Under the pieces are notes generated by a model. That model saw nothing but the letters and a program-made list of their open reading frames with translations. It had not been told where the DNA came from and did not search any database. From Tribonema minus (Eukaryota > Sar > Xanthophyceae > Tribonematales > Tribonemataceae), in contig JAFCMP010000168.1 of the NCBI GenBank assembly GCA_017506865.1, positions 620,001 to 684,000 on the forward strand: DNA of 64,000 nucleotides. Direction: 5' to 3'. The translations under genes were made by a program, and so were the position numbers. Positions 1-9,627 of the stretch are shown here, in pieces (position 1 is the first letter of the stretch; every line of letters starts with the position of its first letter).

Positions 1-45
1 TGTCCGGTTGCGGAGCACCGCTACTGCTCGCGCTTCACGTATCAG
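1..45 (+). CDS. Exon tail, 5' part of beta-propeller gene (partial)
   Basis: The first 45 bases read CPVAEHRYCSRFTYQ in frame 1 and end in CAG followed by a GTGAGA donor, phase 0. The exon start lies outside the window. It is assigned to the plus-strand beta-propeller gene because the next recognisable exon downstream (1295) also starts in phase 0 on the same strand. A near copy of this exon end and its donor recurs about 176 bases downstream, in the intron. Function cannot be told from 15 residues. Linkage to the next exon is inference. Confidence 0.4.
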
Positions 46-352
46 GTGAGAGCTACTTGGCAGCAGTCTTGAACTGCTACCTGCGAATAAATGCCATCAG
101 GTGCAGTATACATCCCACGCTTTGCAGCACATACTTTGAAGTACATTGCTGTAACAGAACTCGCTGTTTCACGCTGTGTCCAATGACGGAGCCTCGATAC
201 TGCTCGCGCATCACGTATCAGGTGAGAGCTACTTGGCGGCAGTCTTGAATTATGACTTGTGAATACGTGCCATCAGGTGCAGCGTATGTTCCCATCTATA
301 GACCGAAGTACACGATAGATTTGAATGTTTCACGCCGTGTCCGATTGGCGTA
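1..352 (+). repeat. Tandem repeat of exon end plus donor, about 176-bp unit
   Basis: The sequence at 1-60 and 177-236 is nearly the same, including the tail of the coding segment, the donor GTGAGAGCTACTTGG and the following intron bases. A third unit begins near 341 with TGTCCGATTGGCG and then diverges. The units also share the segment around CCATCAGGTGCAG. The repeat is therefore built on an exon-intron junction. Confidence 0.75.
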
Positions 353-1294
353 AGATTGAATGACGTCGCTGCGGTAGCACTGGAGAACGCCGTGGGGCGT
401 GTGCCTCTGATGCAACTTCAACACCGCGCAATAGTTTCGGGGTTTGCACGGTTGGCGCACTTTATGTATAAATATTTAAGCTTTATACGTATGCGCGTAC
501 CCTTAGGCAGTGCAATGCCAGGGTACTGCAATGTTCGCGCTACATCAGTCATATTAGTTGAAGACACTCCCAGGATGTCATGTGAGTATGGGTCGGTGTG
601 CAGGTCTGCTCACATGGTGACGCTGACGCAAGCACGGCGCAAAGAGACAAGAAGTACAGGCAACATCAACATCCATCCTGATTTTGGCTGAGAGTTGTGA
701 CAGCCAGCATCTGTGAAGCGCAGCCAAAACGTTTCAAACTGCAATTGCACAGTCATATGAAAAAGCCACAACAACAGCGAGGAATTCACACAAGCTGACA
801 GCTGGTTGGCATGACACGGGGCACAACCAGCTAAATGCATGCGCTGCTTCGGCGCTAGCTGCAGATCACGATATCGGATTTCAGAACAGCCTTATTTGCC
901 TTCGTCAACCCGTGTCAGTGCTCCGTCGTGAAGAAGCGAAGACACTGTGCAGTGCCGCAGGCAGCGCTCTCCACCACAACTCTCCTCAGACATGATGCTG
1001 CAATAAAATATACTTCAAGAAGTATGGTTTTCAAGTCTTGCCCAGTATAGCAGGCATTCGAGAGAAAGAGACACCAATCACATGACTCGACGCCCCTCTC
1101 TGTCCTGCATATGAGAGATACCCCAAGTGTACTTGGTACCTAGGTAGCCCGAAGTCTATGCGCGAGTGCTGAGCGAGGGGGCCAGGTACAGGGGTATGCA
1201 CGTATATGGAGCCCCCCCCCCCCCCCCCCCCCATCCCCCACAGCCCACTAGAGTTCTGATCCAGCTGGGTCAACCGCTTTCTCTTTGCCTGCAG
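353..1294 (+). other. Intron, no gene seen
   Basis: No convincing coding segment is seen here. The stretch ends with a run of about 22 C at 1211-1232 and the acceptor CTGCAG before 1295. The open frames present have no family features. Confidence 0.4.
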
Positions 1295-1552
1295 TTACAC
1301 TCGCTGAAACTGCCAAAGGGCCTGTCGCACATCACCGCCGTGGCCACGGCCCGCACCGCCGCACCGCCGCTGGCGCTGGCGCCGCCGGCGGCGACGCTGC
1401 TCGCCGTGGGCACCGCAACGGGGCAGGTCGCGGTGTGGCTGGTGCGGTCGGGCGGCGCGGCGCAGCAGCAGCAGCCACAGCAGCAGCAGCAGCAGCGGCA
1501 GCAGCAGCAGGCACAGCAGCAGCAGCCCGTCCTCCTGCGCGTGCTCTCGCAG
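1295..1552 (+). CDS. Beta-propeller (WD40-like) gene, exon
   Basis: This 86-codon exon follows the acceptor TTTGCCTGCAG and ends in CTCTCGCAG before GTGCGT, phase 0 at both ends. It reads LHSLKLPKGLSHIT and later LLAVGTATGQVAVWLV, which is the usual pattern of a WD40 blade strand (small residues, then G-x-hydrophobic-x-VW). It then has a Gln-rich stretch coded by CAG repeats, and ends LLRVLSQ. The following exon at 2760 continues in phase. The general role would be a protein-interaction scaffold. I do not recognise the specific family. Confidence 0.6.
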
Positions 1553-1639
1553 GTGCGTGCGAGATGGCAACGGTCCGCCGCGCTGACGGCGTGTGTGCTT
1601 CCGCTGCCCGCGGCACACTGGCGCCAGCGCGCAGCCGTT

Positions 1640-1730
1640 TCATGTGCTGCGGTCGGGGGGCGCGGTGCAGCCGCCGCCGCCGCAGCAGCAGCAGCAGCAG
1701 CACCCCGTCCTCCTGCGCGTGCTCTCGCAG
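1640..1730 (+). repeat. Intronic echo of the preceding exon end and donor
   Basis: About 90 bases repeat the end of the exon at 1295-1552: a GGCGCGGTGCAGC segment, a shortened CAG tract, then CCCGTCCTCCTGCGCGTGCT and CTCGCAG before GTGCGC. The copy lies in the downstream intron, 178 bases after the true junction. It would be a competing donor if recognised. Confidence 0.75.
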
Positions 1731-2354
1731 GTGCGCGTGGCACGGCAGCGCTCTTTCAGGGTTGGGTTTACTGTAGGTCTACAGGTGAACATTAGGGTTA
1801 GTCCCACATCAGTCATGTCGCAAGTTGCTTCTCGCTGCGCGCGCACGGAAGCACTGGCGCGCAGCAGCGTTCTTCACGCTGCGGCGAGTGATTTCATGAC
1901 GGCAGGCTGTTGAGGTACTCCTGCGGAGGCTGGCAACGACATCGCGCTCTTCCTTCCTGCCAACGGCTAACGGACCGCATGAAGCGACGCCCGATGCACC
2001 CCACAGTGCAATGGTAACATGGGCACTTCAGCGGCCAAACCTCATGCCATCGCTGGGCATCCATGGACCAAATAGAATTGCGTCGCTGCAAGTCGGGCTG
2101 CGCCCCTCGACACGTCGTTCCAATTTCGGGAATGCCGAAACCTGCTTGTTGCCGTCCTGCACCGACCCTCGCCCTGACCTTGACCCTCTCAGGCAGGTGC
2201 GCACGTTGTCAAGCCGGTCTCAGATCATCACCCTGCCTGCATCAGCGCTCTGCTGCCACCACCAACGCGCGCCGCTCATCTGCCCGTCCCCCTCCCCCAG
2301 CCCTGCGCCGCAACCCTTCCGACCCCGAAACTCACGACCCGCCGCGCCTTGCCC

Positions 2355-2640
2355 TAACCCTAACCCCTGCTCCCCCCCCTCCCCCCCCCCCTTGCCCCCC
2401 CCTGCCCCCCTTCTCCGCCGTGCAGGTAACCCAAGGCGGACCAGTCCCCCGTCGCCGTTTACCCCTCATGTAGCGCGACCCTGATCAATCTAACCCTGCT
2501 CCCAATCTAAACCTAACAATAACCCAACTTCGACTCTTATCCGCCCGACATACCCCCAACGTATCGCCGAGCCTGATCAGTCTGAACCCTGATCTCGACC
2601 AGACCCTGACCCTAACAGCGCCCCTCGCGGTCCCCGCCCC
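2355..2640 (+). repeat. Degenerate CCCTAA telomere-type and C-rich tract in intron
   Basis: Runs such as GCCCTAACCCTAACCCCTGC and later ACCCTGACCCTAACAG alternate with pure C tracts. They resemble interstitial telomeric sequence of the TTAGGG type, decayed. A decayed copy of the next exon's acceptor and start lies at 2423-2465, inside this stretch. Confidence 0.6.
2426..2466 (+). repeat. Echo of exon start, upstream of the real acceptor
   Basis: GTGCAG at 2421-2425 is followed by a 30-base near match to the start of the exon at 2760 (CCCAAGGCGGACCAGT is identical). The copy hits a TAG stop soon after, so it is not a functional exon. It lies 334 bases upstream of the true acceptor. Confidence 0.7.
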
Positions 2641-2759
2641 CTACGCCTACCTAATCCTCACATACTGCCGACTCTGATCAACGCAAGTATAGTAAACCAA
2701 ATTAATGCTAGCTGGCCCTCACATCAACCCCCGCCATCCCCGCCCTGTGCGCCGCGCAG

Positions 2760-3029
2760 GTGCCCAAGGCGGACCAGTCGCCCATCGCCGCGCTGTCGCT
2801 CGGCGACGGCCCCGCGGCAGCGCTCGCCGCCGTCGACGCGAGCGGCGTCGCGCGCCTCTACGCCCTCGACGCGCCGCACACGCTCGCGGCCGCGGCGGCG
2901 GCGGCGGCCAAGGGCGGCGGCGGCAGCGGCGGCGGCCGCGCGCCGGAGCCGCTGCTGCTGCTCGCCGTGCCGCCGGACACGCTGCGGCGGCCGCTGCTGG
3001 ACGCGCGGCTGGAGGCGTGGGCGGCGGCG

Positions 3030-3060
<31 letters not shown>

Positions 3061-3091
3061 AGACGCGCAGGGGAAGGGGCTGCGGAAGAAG
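2760..3091 (+). CDS. Beta-propeller gene, exon with low-complexity insert
   Basis: After CGCGCAG the exon reads VPKADQSPIAALSLGDG and then AALAAVDASGVARLYAL, a second WD40-like blade strand. A long Gly/Ala-rich insert follows. The best donor is AAGAAG before GTGCGC at 3092. To reach it in phase 0 (...ADAQGKGLRKK) the frame must change by one base inside the CGG run near 3030-3055. In the original frame the run is poly-Arg and ends in phase 2. I suspect an indel, real or from sequencing, in this repeat. The 5' edge is well supported and the 3' edge is uncertain. Confidence 0.5.
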
Positions 3092-3465
3092 GTGCGCGCA
3101 GATGATGGCGCATCTGTAGAAAGTTGAACGCTTGGTGGTGGTCGGGAGGCGGCAGTGCAAGCGCGCCGGCGAGTGCGTCGCTGCGCGAGCGCCTGCCGCC
3201 GGTGGGCAGTGCGCTGCCTTTAGCCGTGTTGATTCATGCCCCTCGTGTCCTCTGCACTCGTACGCGCCACTCGCCTCGCCGCAGCCTCGCTTCACAACAG
3301 CGGGCCGTACCGCCAACGTCAACGGCGGGCCGTACCGCCAACGTCATCGTCGGCGGCGGCTGCGGCCATACTCCCCCCCTCTTGCTCATCCATCATCGCC
3401 GCGCACGCGCGCCTCGCTGACGCGCTGCCGCGACGTGCATCCGCGCTCCCGCCCCCGCGCCGCAG

Positions 3466-3699
3466 GCACCCGTCGCCGCCTCCAGCGCGTCGCTGACGTC
3501 CAGCGCGCACAGCGGCGGCGGCGGCGGCAGCGGCGGCAGCAGCGGCGGCGACGCCGGCAGGTCCACGCGGCGGCGGACGCGCGGCACGTGTGTGGCGCTG
3601 CACCCCGCGCGCACCGCCGCCGGCGCGCGCCTGTCGATGGTCGTCGGCACGGAGGGCGGCAGCGCCGTCATGCTCAACGCCGACGCGTTCGACCGCAAC
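3466..3699 (+). CDS. Beta-propeller gene, exon
   Basis: This 78-codon exon lies between CGCCGCAG and a GTGAGTG donor, phase 0 at both ends. It starts APVAASSASLTSSAHS, has a Gly/Ser linker, and then reads CVALHPARTAAG and LSMVVGTEGGSAVMLNAD. The last part is a typical blade: His-Pro followed by a hydrophobic strand and a G-x-x-G turn. It fits the same protein as the flanking exons. Confidence 0.6.
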
Positions 3700-4015
3700 G
3701 TGAGTGCGCGCACTGCCGCCGCCGCTGCCGCACGCGCTGCCGCGCTGCGTGGCAGTTGGCGGGCGCAACGGCAGAGCACAGGAGGCACACCAATGCGATG
3801 GGTGGCGACGTTTAGCTCAGCGAGTCATGCCCTACATGATTGCCAATCACTTGGCCTGCATGGCAGCAGTACGGAGTTTGTGATGTCAAACTACTTGTAC
3901 ATAAAACAGTGCCTACACGTGCAGCCTACCTACTGTGCTCATGATGGTCATCAGCTTCTGCAGCGTGCCGTTCTGTGCACGCAGCCTCAGCGCGACTGCT
4001 CGCTTGCCGCCGCAG

Positions 4016-4110
4016 ATCGCGCTGTGCGGCGACGTGGTGTACGGCCGGTGCTTTGCGACGTACGAGCCGTCGCTGCCAAGCGTTGTGGACGTGGACGTGC
4101 TGCACGCAGG
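4016..4110 (+). CDS. Beta-propeller gene, exon
   Basis: The exon follows CTTGCCGCCGCAG and reads IALCGDVVYGRCFATYE then PSLPSVVDVDVLHA. It ends in GG before GTGAGC, phase 2. The next exon at 4989 begins with the single base that completes this codon, so the two splice phases agree. That agreement is good evidence that both are real exons of one gene. Confidence 0.6.
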
Positions 4111-4116
4111 GTGAGC

Positions 4117-4442
4117 CGCCCCCAGCCCTAGCCCTAGCCCTAGCCCTAGCCATAACCCTCATTCTAGCCCCAACCCCAACCCCAACAAACCTCAGACCAG
4201 TGGTCCATTGCATGGACCCCGACAATGGCGTCGTCGCACTGGTGGTATCACATTTTGAGATGGGTCCTACCACATGCCATCATCGACCTGCAGCAACTGT
4301 TAGTTGTAATGCTACGCAGTGCGTCTCGTGCGCCAGAGATCCTAACCCCAACTCTGACCCTGACCCTAACTCATTACGAGCGCATGTGGCCGCGTGTGCG
4401 ACGCTCGTTCCTGACCCTAGCCCTAACCCGAACCCTAACCGT
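4117..4442 (+). repeat. CCCTAG/CCCTAA arrays in intron
   Basis: Two clusters of telomere-like hexamers (4117-4190 and 4340-4442), mixed CCCTAG, CCCTAA and CCCCAA, are separated by unrelated sequence. They begin a few bases after the donor at 4111. The rest of the intron, to 4988, shows no gene. It ends in a C run of about 30 at 4950-4979. Confidence 0.65.
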
Positions 4443-4947
4443 AACTGCTAAGCTGCTGCGCTGCGTGCGACACTCCTTCGACTTCATACCCTGTGCGAAA
4501 CCCCTGTAACGACGCCACTCCCGGCAACAAGTAGTGTGCCTGGCCTGCGAACAGTGCGCATTGACGTGACCCGGCGCCCAGGCAATGAACATTGACGTGA
4601 CTAAGCGCCCAGGCAATTAACATGGTGTCCCCTGTTGAAGCTGACTGCTCACACGCTTAACGATGTGTGCGCGCGGCGGTGTGGAGTATGAGCGAACACT
4701 AGCACATCTCAGCGCTGGGCCAGCTGAGAGTGGCCGCTTTTGTGGAAGTTTCTGAAGTACTTGCATTAGCCTTGAGAAATTTGGTACTGCACCTTAAGCC
4801 GACCGCAGCATCCGTGCGCCGGTGAACAAGCGACAGGAAGCCTTATGCAGAGACGGACGGCTGCATGCATCAGTATGGCACGGCGAAGAGCAACGGCTAC
4901 ATGCGTGAGTTGACATGTCAGCAGCGGCAGACTCATGCACGCTGCGA

Positions 4948-4980
<33 letters not shown>

Positions 4981-4988
4981 CCCTACAG

Positions 4989-5229
4989 CAGCGCCGCACG
5001 CGACGGCGGCAACGCGTGCAAGCGCATGTTCTCCGAGCACCACCGCGCACCGGTCATCTTGATTGACTTCTGCGGCGGCGGCGACGGCCTGACCATGGTG
5101 ACGCTCGACGCGGCGCACGTCGTCGCTGTATGGGAGTACAGCGCGGATTCCGCCACGGGCTATGCGTGGAACGCGCCGACGCGCGCGGCAGCGCTCGACC
5201 TCGGGCACCGCACGTACGCCCCGGACCAG
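4989..5229 (+). CDS. Beta-propeller gene, exon ending at a probable GC donor
   Basis: The acceptor is a poly-C tract ending CACCCTACAG. The exon reads SAARDGGNACKRMF, then APVILIDFCGGGDGLTMVTL and DAAHVVAVWEYS, a clear WD40-like blade ending in VW. It closes with ALDLGHRTYAPDQ before GCGAGTGAC. No GT donor fits here, so a GC-AG intron is likely. Copies of the exon tail and this GCGAGT donor are repeated about a dozen times in the following intron. Confidence 0.6.
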
Positions 5230-6230
5230 GCGAGTGACTCTAGCCCTAGTCTGAGTGCTTAACCCTACCCCTAACTTGGATCTAGGCCACCGCGCGTACA
5301 CCCGGACCACACGAGTAACCGTGACCCTGGTCTGAGCCGCGCGTACGCAGGTTGTCCTAACCCTAGCCCTTGATGTAGTCGTAACCCTAACCCTTTAACT
5401 CTTGATCTCGCGCACCGCGCGCACGCCCCGAACCAGGCGAGACACCCTAGCCCCAACCCTCACTCTAGCCCCAAATCTGACTCTTGATCTCAGGCACCGC
5501 ACGCCCCGGACCAGGCGAGAGACCCTAGCCCTAACCCTTGCCCTAGCCCTCACCTCAACCTAAACTCTTGATCTTGGGCACGGCGCGCAAGTCCCAAACC
5601 AGGAGAGTAACCCTAGCCCTAACCCTGACTCTAACCCTAACTCTAATTCTTGACCTCAGGCAATGCGCGTCGGCCCGGACCGAGCAAGTAACTCTAGCCC
5701 TGACCCTGGCCCAAGCCCTAACCCTTACCCTAACCCTGGATCTAGGGCACCGTGCATATGCCCCGGACCAGGCTCTCGCCCGGACCAGGCGAGAGACCCT
5801 AGCCCCAACACGTACTCTAGCCCTGACCCTGACTCTTGACCGCGGGCACCCCGCGTACGCCCCGACCAGGCAAGTGACCCTAGCCCTGACCCTAGCCCTA
5901 GCCCTAACCCTTATTTCTAGCCCTGGATCTAAGGCGCCCCGGATCAGGCGAGTGACCCTGACCCCGGTCTGAGTGCCTAGCCCTAGTCCTCGTTATCGCT
6001 CTCGGGCACTGCGCTTACGCCCTGGACCAAGCGATTGACCCGAACCCAGACCCTAGCCCTAGCCCTAACCGTAACCCTGGATCTAGGGCACCGCGCGCAC
6101 GCCCCGCACCAAGCGAGTAACCTAATCCTAACCCTGACCCCAAGCCGAACCTAACCCCCCCCTAGCCGTGATTGTGAATCTCACCCTCCAGCTCGGGCAC
6201 CGCGCGCTAGCGGACCAGGCGATGGGCGCG
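5195..6230 (+). repeat. Minisatellite of exon tail, GC donor and telomere-type repeats
   Basis: About a dozen imperfect units of 60-100 bases each combine a copy of the exon tail (GGGCACCGC...GCCCCGGACCAG), a GCGAG/GCAAG/GAGAG donor-like sequence, and a run of CCCTAGCCCTAACCCT. Units are visible near 5283, 5403, 5490, 5572, 5657, 5745, 5840, 5930, 6000, 6086 and 6190. The last one, after CTCCAG, stays open as LGHRALADQAMGAL and could serve as an alternative exon. Confidence 0.8.
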
Positions 6231-6704
6231 CTGTCACTCCGGAGTGTGGGCCGAGAGCGCACCGCGACAGGAGGGGGGGGGATTTCAACGATGCGCGATG
6301 GGGGGCAGCGGAAAGGGCGGCGCCGAACGCGCGGGCGGCAAACGCGCCGCGAACTGACCTGATGTAAACGTGCATGGCCCTACCTTCAGCGCGTGACGTC
6401 CCTGTCGCTGCGATCGCCACTGCTGGCCAACGTTTTGTCAGCTGCGGGAAAGCTGCGAGACGGACTGTCGTGCACGGAGTGCATACCAGGCAACGGAGAG
6501 GCCCACTGGCGTTGCTACGCTTCTCCTGCCTCGCTGCTGCTGTCGACGTGCGCCTACTTCTGTAGTTCCCTCTGCACTACCGGCTACTGCGATTTTGCGC
6601 GGCGCTGCTGCGCGCGCATGTCCTGCCCGGCGCGGCGCTCCACCGGAGCGGCACATCACCGTGCCGCTGAAGCACAATTTCCACACTTCAGGTCTTTCTA
6701 TCCA

Positions 6705-7090
6705 TGACGACAAGAAATTGGTAAAGTTTTTTACACTCTAACATACTAAATTTTAATACTTTTTATTTTAATACTGCAGCAAACGCCCAAAATTATTTAA
6801 ACTTTTAGAATAACAAGATGTAGTAATTTTTCATGAATACTTCATTTACTACGAAGATTAATCCAGCCCATAGTCTATTAAAATATTCTATAAAGCGCAA
6901 AATATTCATACTTTGAATGAATGTTTTGAAAAACAAGGTAATTTTTCTAAACTAGAGAAAGTAAATGTCTAACGTGGATTGCTCCTTTCAGTTTTATGAA
7001 CAGGTTTCTGGATGTAAATACAAATCAGAAAGTAAGCACAGCTTTTTGAACTATTACATCTGAAAGTTCTACGGGCATATCGGGTGTTGC
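6705..7090. other. AT-rich island inside an intron
   Basis: The base composition drops sharply to A+T-rich (TTTTAATACTTTTTATTTTA and similar) for about 380 bases, between stretches with far higher G+C. No open frame or terminal repeat is visible. It may be an inserted element or an old organelle-derived piece. I cannot tell which. Confidence 0.5.
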
Positions 7091-7169
7091 TAATGTGCCC
7101 GTAAATCGTGTTCCCCCCCCCTCCCCCCCCCCCCCCGCCCCCATTCGTGCGCTTGCTCCCCCCCCCCAG

Positions 7170-7493
7170 GCGGCGGTGGACGAGGTCATCTACGCGCGCC
7201 GCGCCCGCCGCCGCCGCGACGACGGCGGCGGCGATGCAGCGCCGCGACGCGATCCGACGTCGACGCGCAACGCCCTCGCAGCAGCGCTCGACATGGTCCA
7301 CGGCCCCGACTTCCGCCTGTGGCAGCGGCTGCCGCGGGAGGACGGCGGCAGGCTGGAGCTGTTAGTGCCGACGGCGGATGGGGACGGGGGCGGTGATGAC
7401 AGCGGCGGCGGCGGCGGCGGCGGCAGGTGGCTGTGCGCTGCGACGTACAGCGCCGGCGGCGCGCTGGCGAGCGTCGTGATGAAGAGCTGTCAG
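7170..7493 (+). CDS. Beta-propeller gene, exon
   Basis: The acceptor is CCCCCCCCAG. The frame reads AAVDEVIYARRARRR, then ALAAALDMVHGPDFRLWQRL and GRWLCAATYSAGGALASVV with a Gly-rich insert between. The downstream edge is uncertain. I place it at TGTCAG before GCGCGTC, another possible GC donor, because that keeps phase 0 and the next exon starts in phase 0. The frame stays open beyond this point, so a later donor is possible. Confidence 0.45.
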
Positions 7494-7758
7494 GCGCGTC
7501 ACCTGTTGAAGATGGCGGTGACGACGCTCCACCGACGTCGCGTCTTTGCGCACGTGTGCTTGTGCCGCCGCTGCGCACCGCACGCGGCGCCTGCGCGCCG
7601 GTCGCGTCGCCGCTGCGCTGCTGCCACACGCGCGCGCGCCGCGCTCGACCAGACGCCCCGCATTTACTGCGCTGCGCGCCGTTCACTCGTGAGCTCACAC
7701 CGCCGCACATCCGACCTGCGCCACCTGCTTACCCCCCCCCCTTCCCCCCCTTGCACAG

Positions 7759-8052
7759 CACCTGCTGCGCGCCGGCGTCCTTGTGGAGGCCCGCCTGACC
7801 CCCAGCCGCCTGGAGCTCGCGCTCCTGATAGCGCACGTGGGGCGCGAGCGCGCGCCGGCGGCCGCGCGAGAAGAGGCGGCAGCGCTCAGAGGCATGACCG
7901 CCGCCGCCGCGATCGTGGCCGCGGCGGCGGGTGCGGGCGCTGCCGCGGGCGGCGGCGGCGGCGCCGCCGCGGCGCTGCGCATCGCGCTTGTGGACCTGGC
8001 GACGCTGGCGGCGCTGCCGTGCGGCGCCTTGCACGAGCTGCCCGTGCAGCAG
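7759..8052 (+). CDS. Beta-propeller gene, exon
   Basis: This 98-codon exon lies between CCCCTTGCACAG and GTGTGC, phase 0 at both ends. It reads HLLRAGVLVEARLTPSRLEL, then LLIAHVGRER, an Ala/Gly-rich stretch, and LRIALVDLATLAALPCG ending ELPVQQ. I do not recognise a domain. It belongs with its neighbours by strand, phase and codon use (almost every third position is G or C). Confidence 0.5.
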
Positions 8053-8362
8053 GTGTGCAGCGGCGCGCTGCCGCCGCCGTTGCCGCTGTCTGCGCGCGGT
8101 CTTGTCTGTCTGTGGTGGCGGCGCGTGTGTGTGTGCGGGTGGGGGCGAGGCTGCGGGGCCCATGTGTGTGCTGCGCAGCAGTGCTCTGCGGTGCGCGACC
8201 AGGGTGTGTGTGGGCTGCAGTGCCGTTGACGGGCGGGCGGAGCCGCGGCGGCGGCGCGCGCGTTCCAGCGTCCGGCGGCGTGCGCTGCTGCCGCCGCGCC
8301 AATCTGCGTGCCGCTGCTGCCGTCGGCGCGTGTCAGCTGCCCGCCAGACTGCGGCCCGAGGG

Positions 8363-8396
8363 TTCAGGGTTAGGGTTAGGGTTAATATTAGGGTAA
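8363..8396. repeat. Short TTAGGG array in intron
   Basis: GGTTAGGGTTAGGGTTAATA is followed by TTAGGGTAA. It is in the opposite orientation to the CCCTAA arrays earlier in the same gene. A similar short array lies at 9505-9537, just after another donor. Confidence 0.7.
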
Positions 8397-8751
8397 CGCG
8401 CTGGGCTCCCGAGACGAGCACTGCTGTGCATGTGACTGCGGGCGTCGCGTGCCGCCGCTGCTGCGTCTGCGCAGCGGGCGGCGCCGTGCTGAGCGGCGCA
8501 GCGCTTTGGCCCATACCTCACGCACGGTCCGTAACCGTAGCCCCTACTAAGCAGCGCAGCAAGCTGCCCTCGTAGCAGCTGATCAGGCACTCGCTGCATT
8601 GCTCAAAGTGCCAATTGGAGAGTCGCGCATTTTCGGACGCTATCACCACCGGCGCAGACAGCATCACGTCTCTCAGAGACGGAGAGCCGATGTGAGGGTT
8701 GCCAACTTGAAAAAGTCAGTTTATAAACAAGCGTCACACTCGCCTGCACCG

Positions 8752-9332
8752 CAGCTGATGCTAGTGGCCAAGGCGGCGGACCGTCCAGTCGACAAAAACG
8801 AGTTCTATCAGAAGCGAGGGTGACACACTGGGGAAGGATGAGACACACGTGATGATAGTTTGATGCTCTCGCGTTACGCCGCGCCGCTCATCCTCCGCCT
8901 GCAGCTGGTGAGCGCGGCCAAGGCGGGCGTCTTTGCGATGATATCAAAATCTACTTCTATGCGAAAAGAAGATGCAGCACTAGCAATGAGATAAATCACA
9001 CATGGCAAAATCTGTGATTATCTTGTGTCTCACCGCGCCCCTGCAGCTCGTGCGGCCACGGCGGGCGTCCCACCGACAAACACGAACTCTTTCAGAGGGA
9101 GGATGAAACACTGGCGAAAGGATAAACCACACGTGTACGTGTCAGAGTCTGTGATTTGTTTCGTGCTGCGCCGCGCCCCCCCAGCTGGTGCGCGCGGCCC
9201 CGGCGAGCGTCCTGCCGACGGAAATGAAAACAATGAAAACGATGCGGATGAAATATAAGAACAATACTACATCACACGGCATGGTCTGTGATCCTTTTGT
9301 GTTACGCTGCGCCGTCGCTTCCCCGCCTGCAG
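8752..9332 (+). repeat. Five tandem units that each end in an acceptor plus exon start
   Basis: The junction CAG-CTGGTGCGCGCGGCCAAGG occurs in variant form with exon-start positions 8755, 8905, 9047, 9185 and 9333, spaced 150, 142, 138 and 148 bases. Each unit carries the acceptor, about 30 bases of exon start, a middle part with GAGGATGAAACACTGG-type sequence, and a region like TCTGTGATTTGTTTCGTG before the next acceptor. Only the last copy stays open as an exon. Confidence 0.8.
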
Positions 9333-9488
9333 CTGGTGCGCGCGGCCAAGGCGGGCGTGCTGCCGACGTTTGCGCTGTCTCCCGTGCACGATGCGCCGGG
9401 CACGGACTTTGCCTACCTGCTGGTCGACAGCGCCATCTACGCGTACTCCATGGAGACCGGGCGGCGCATGCCGTGTGCGGGGCTGGAG
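9333..9488 (+). CDS. Beta-propeller gene, exon
   Basis: This is a 52-codon exon in phase 0. It reads LVRAAKAGVLPTFALSPV, then DFAYLLVDSAIYAYSMETG and RRMPCAGLE, ending in CTGGAG before GTGCGG. The pattern (hydrophobic strand, D-S-A-I-Y-A-Y strand, E-T-G-R turn) is typical of a propeller blade. The acceptor is the last of five tandem copies, and the donor is also echoed downstream. Confidence 0.6.
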
Positions 9489-9589
9489 GTGCGGTGATGT
9501 TGCAATTAGGGTTAGGGTTGGTGTTAGGGTTGGGGATAGCCACGGAGTGCCGCTGGTCGCTCGCGTGTCAGGTTCATATACTTTGTAGT

Positions 9590-9627
9590 TGGGGACCGGG
9601 CGGCACGTGCCGTGCGCGGGGCTGGAG
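9590..9627 (+). repeat. Intronic echo of exon end and donor
   Basis: GACCGGGCGGCACGTGCCGT and GCGGGGCTGGAG before GTGCGG repeat the end of the exon at 9333-9488 and its donor, 139 bases downstream. A TTAGGG-type array separates the true donor from the copy. Confidence 0.75.

Noticed and set aside
1285-1776. Several long overlapping ORFs on both strands around the CAG/GCC-rich exon
   Set aside because: They are other-frame readings of the Gln/Ala repeat tract; only the frame with WD40-like LLAVGTATGQVAVW and matching splice phases is kept.
4117-6170. A true chromosome end
   Set aside because: The CCCTAA-type repeats are degenerate, interrupted by exon copies, found in both orientations, and flanked by exons of one gene; they are interstitial.
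7729-8514. A 261-codon minus-strand ORF
   Set aside because: It is opposite to the exon at 7759-8052, Arg/Ala/His-rich as expected for the reverse of GC-rich coding DNA, and has no motif.
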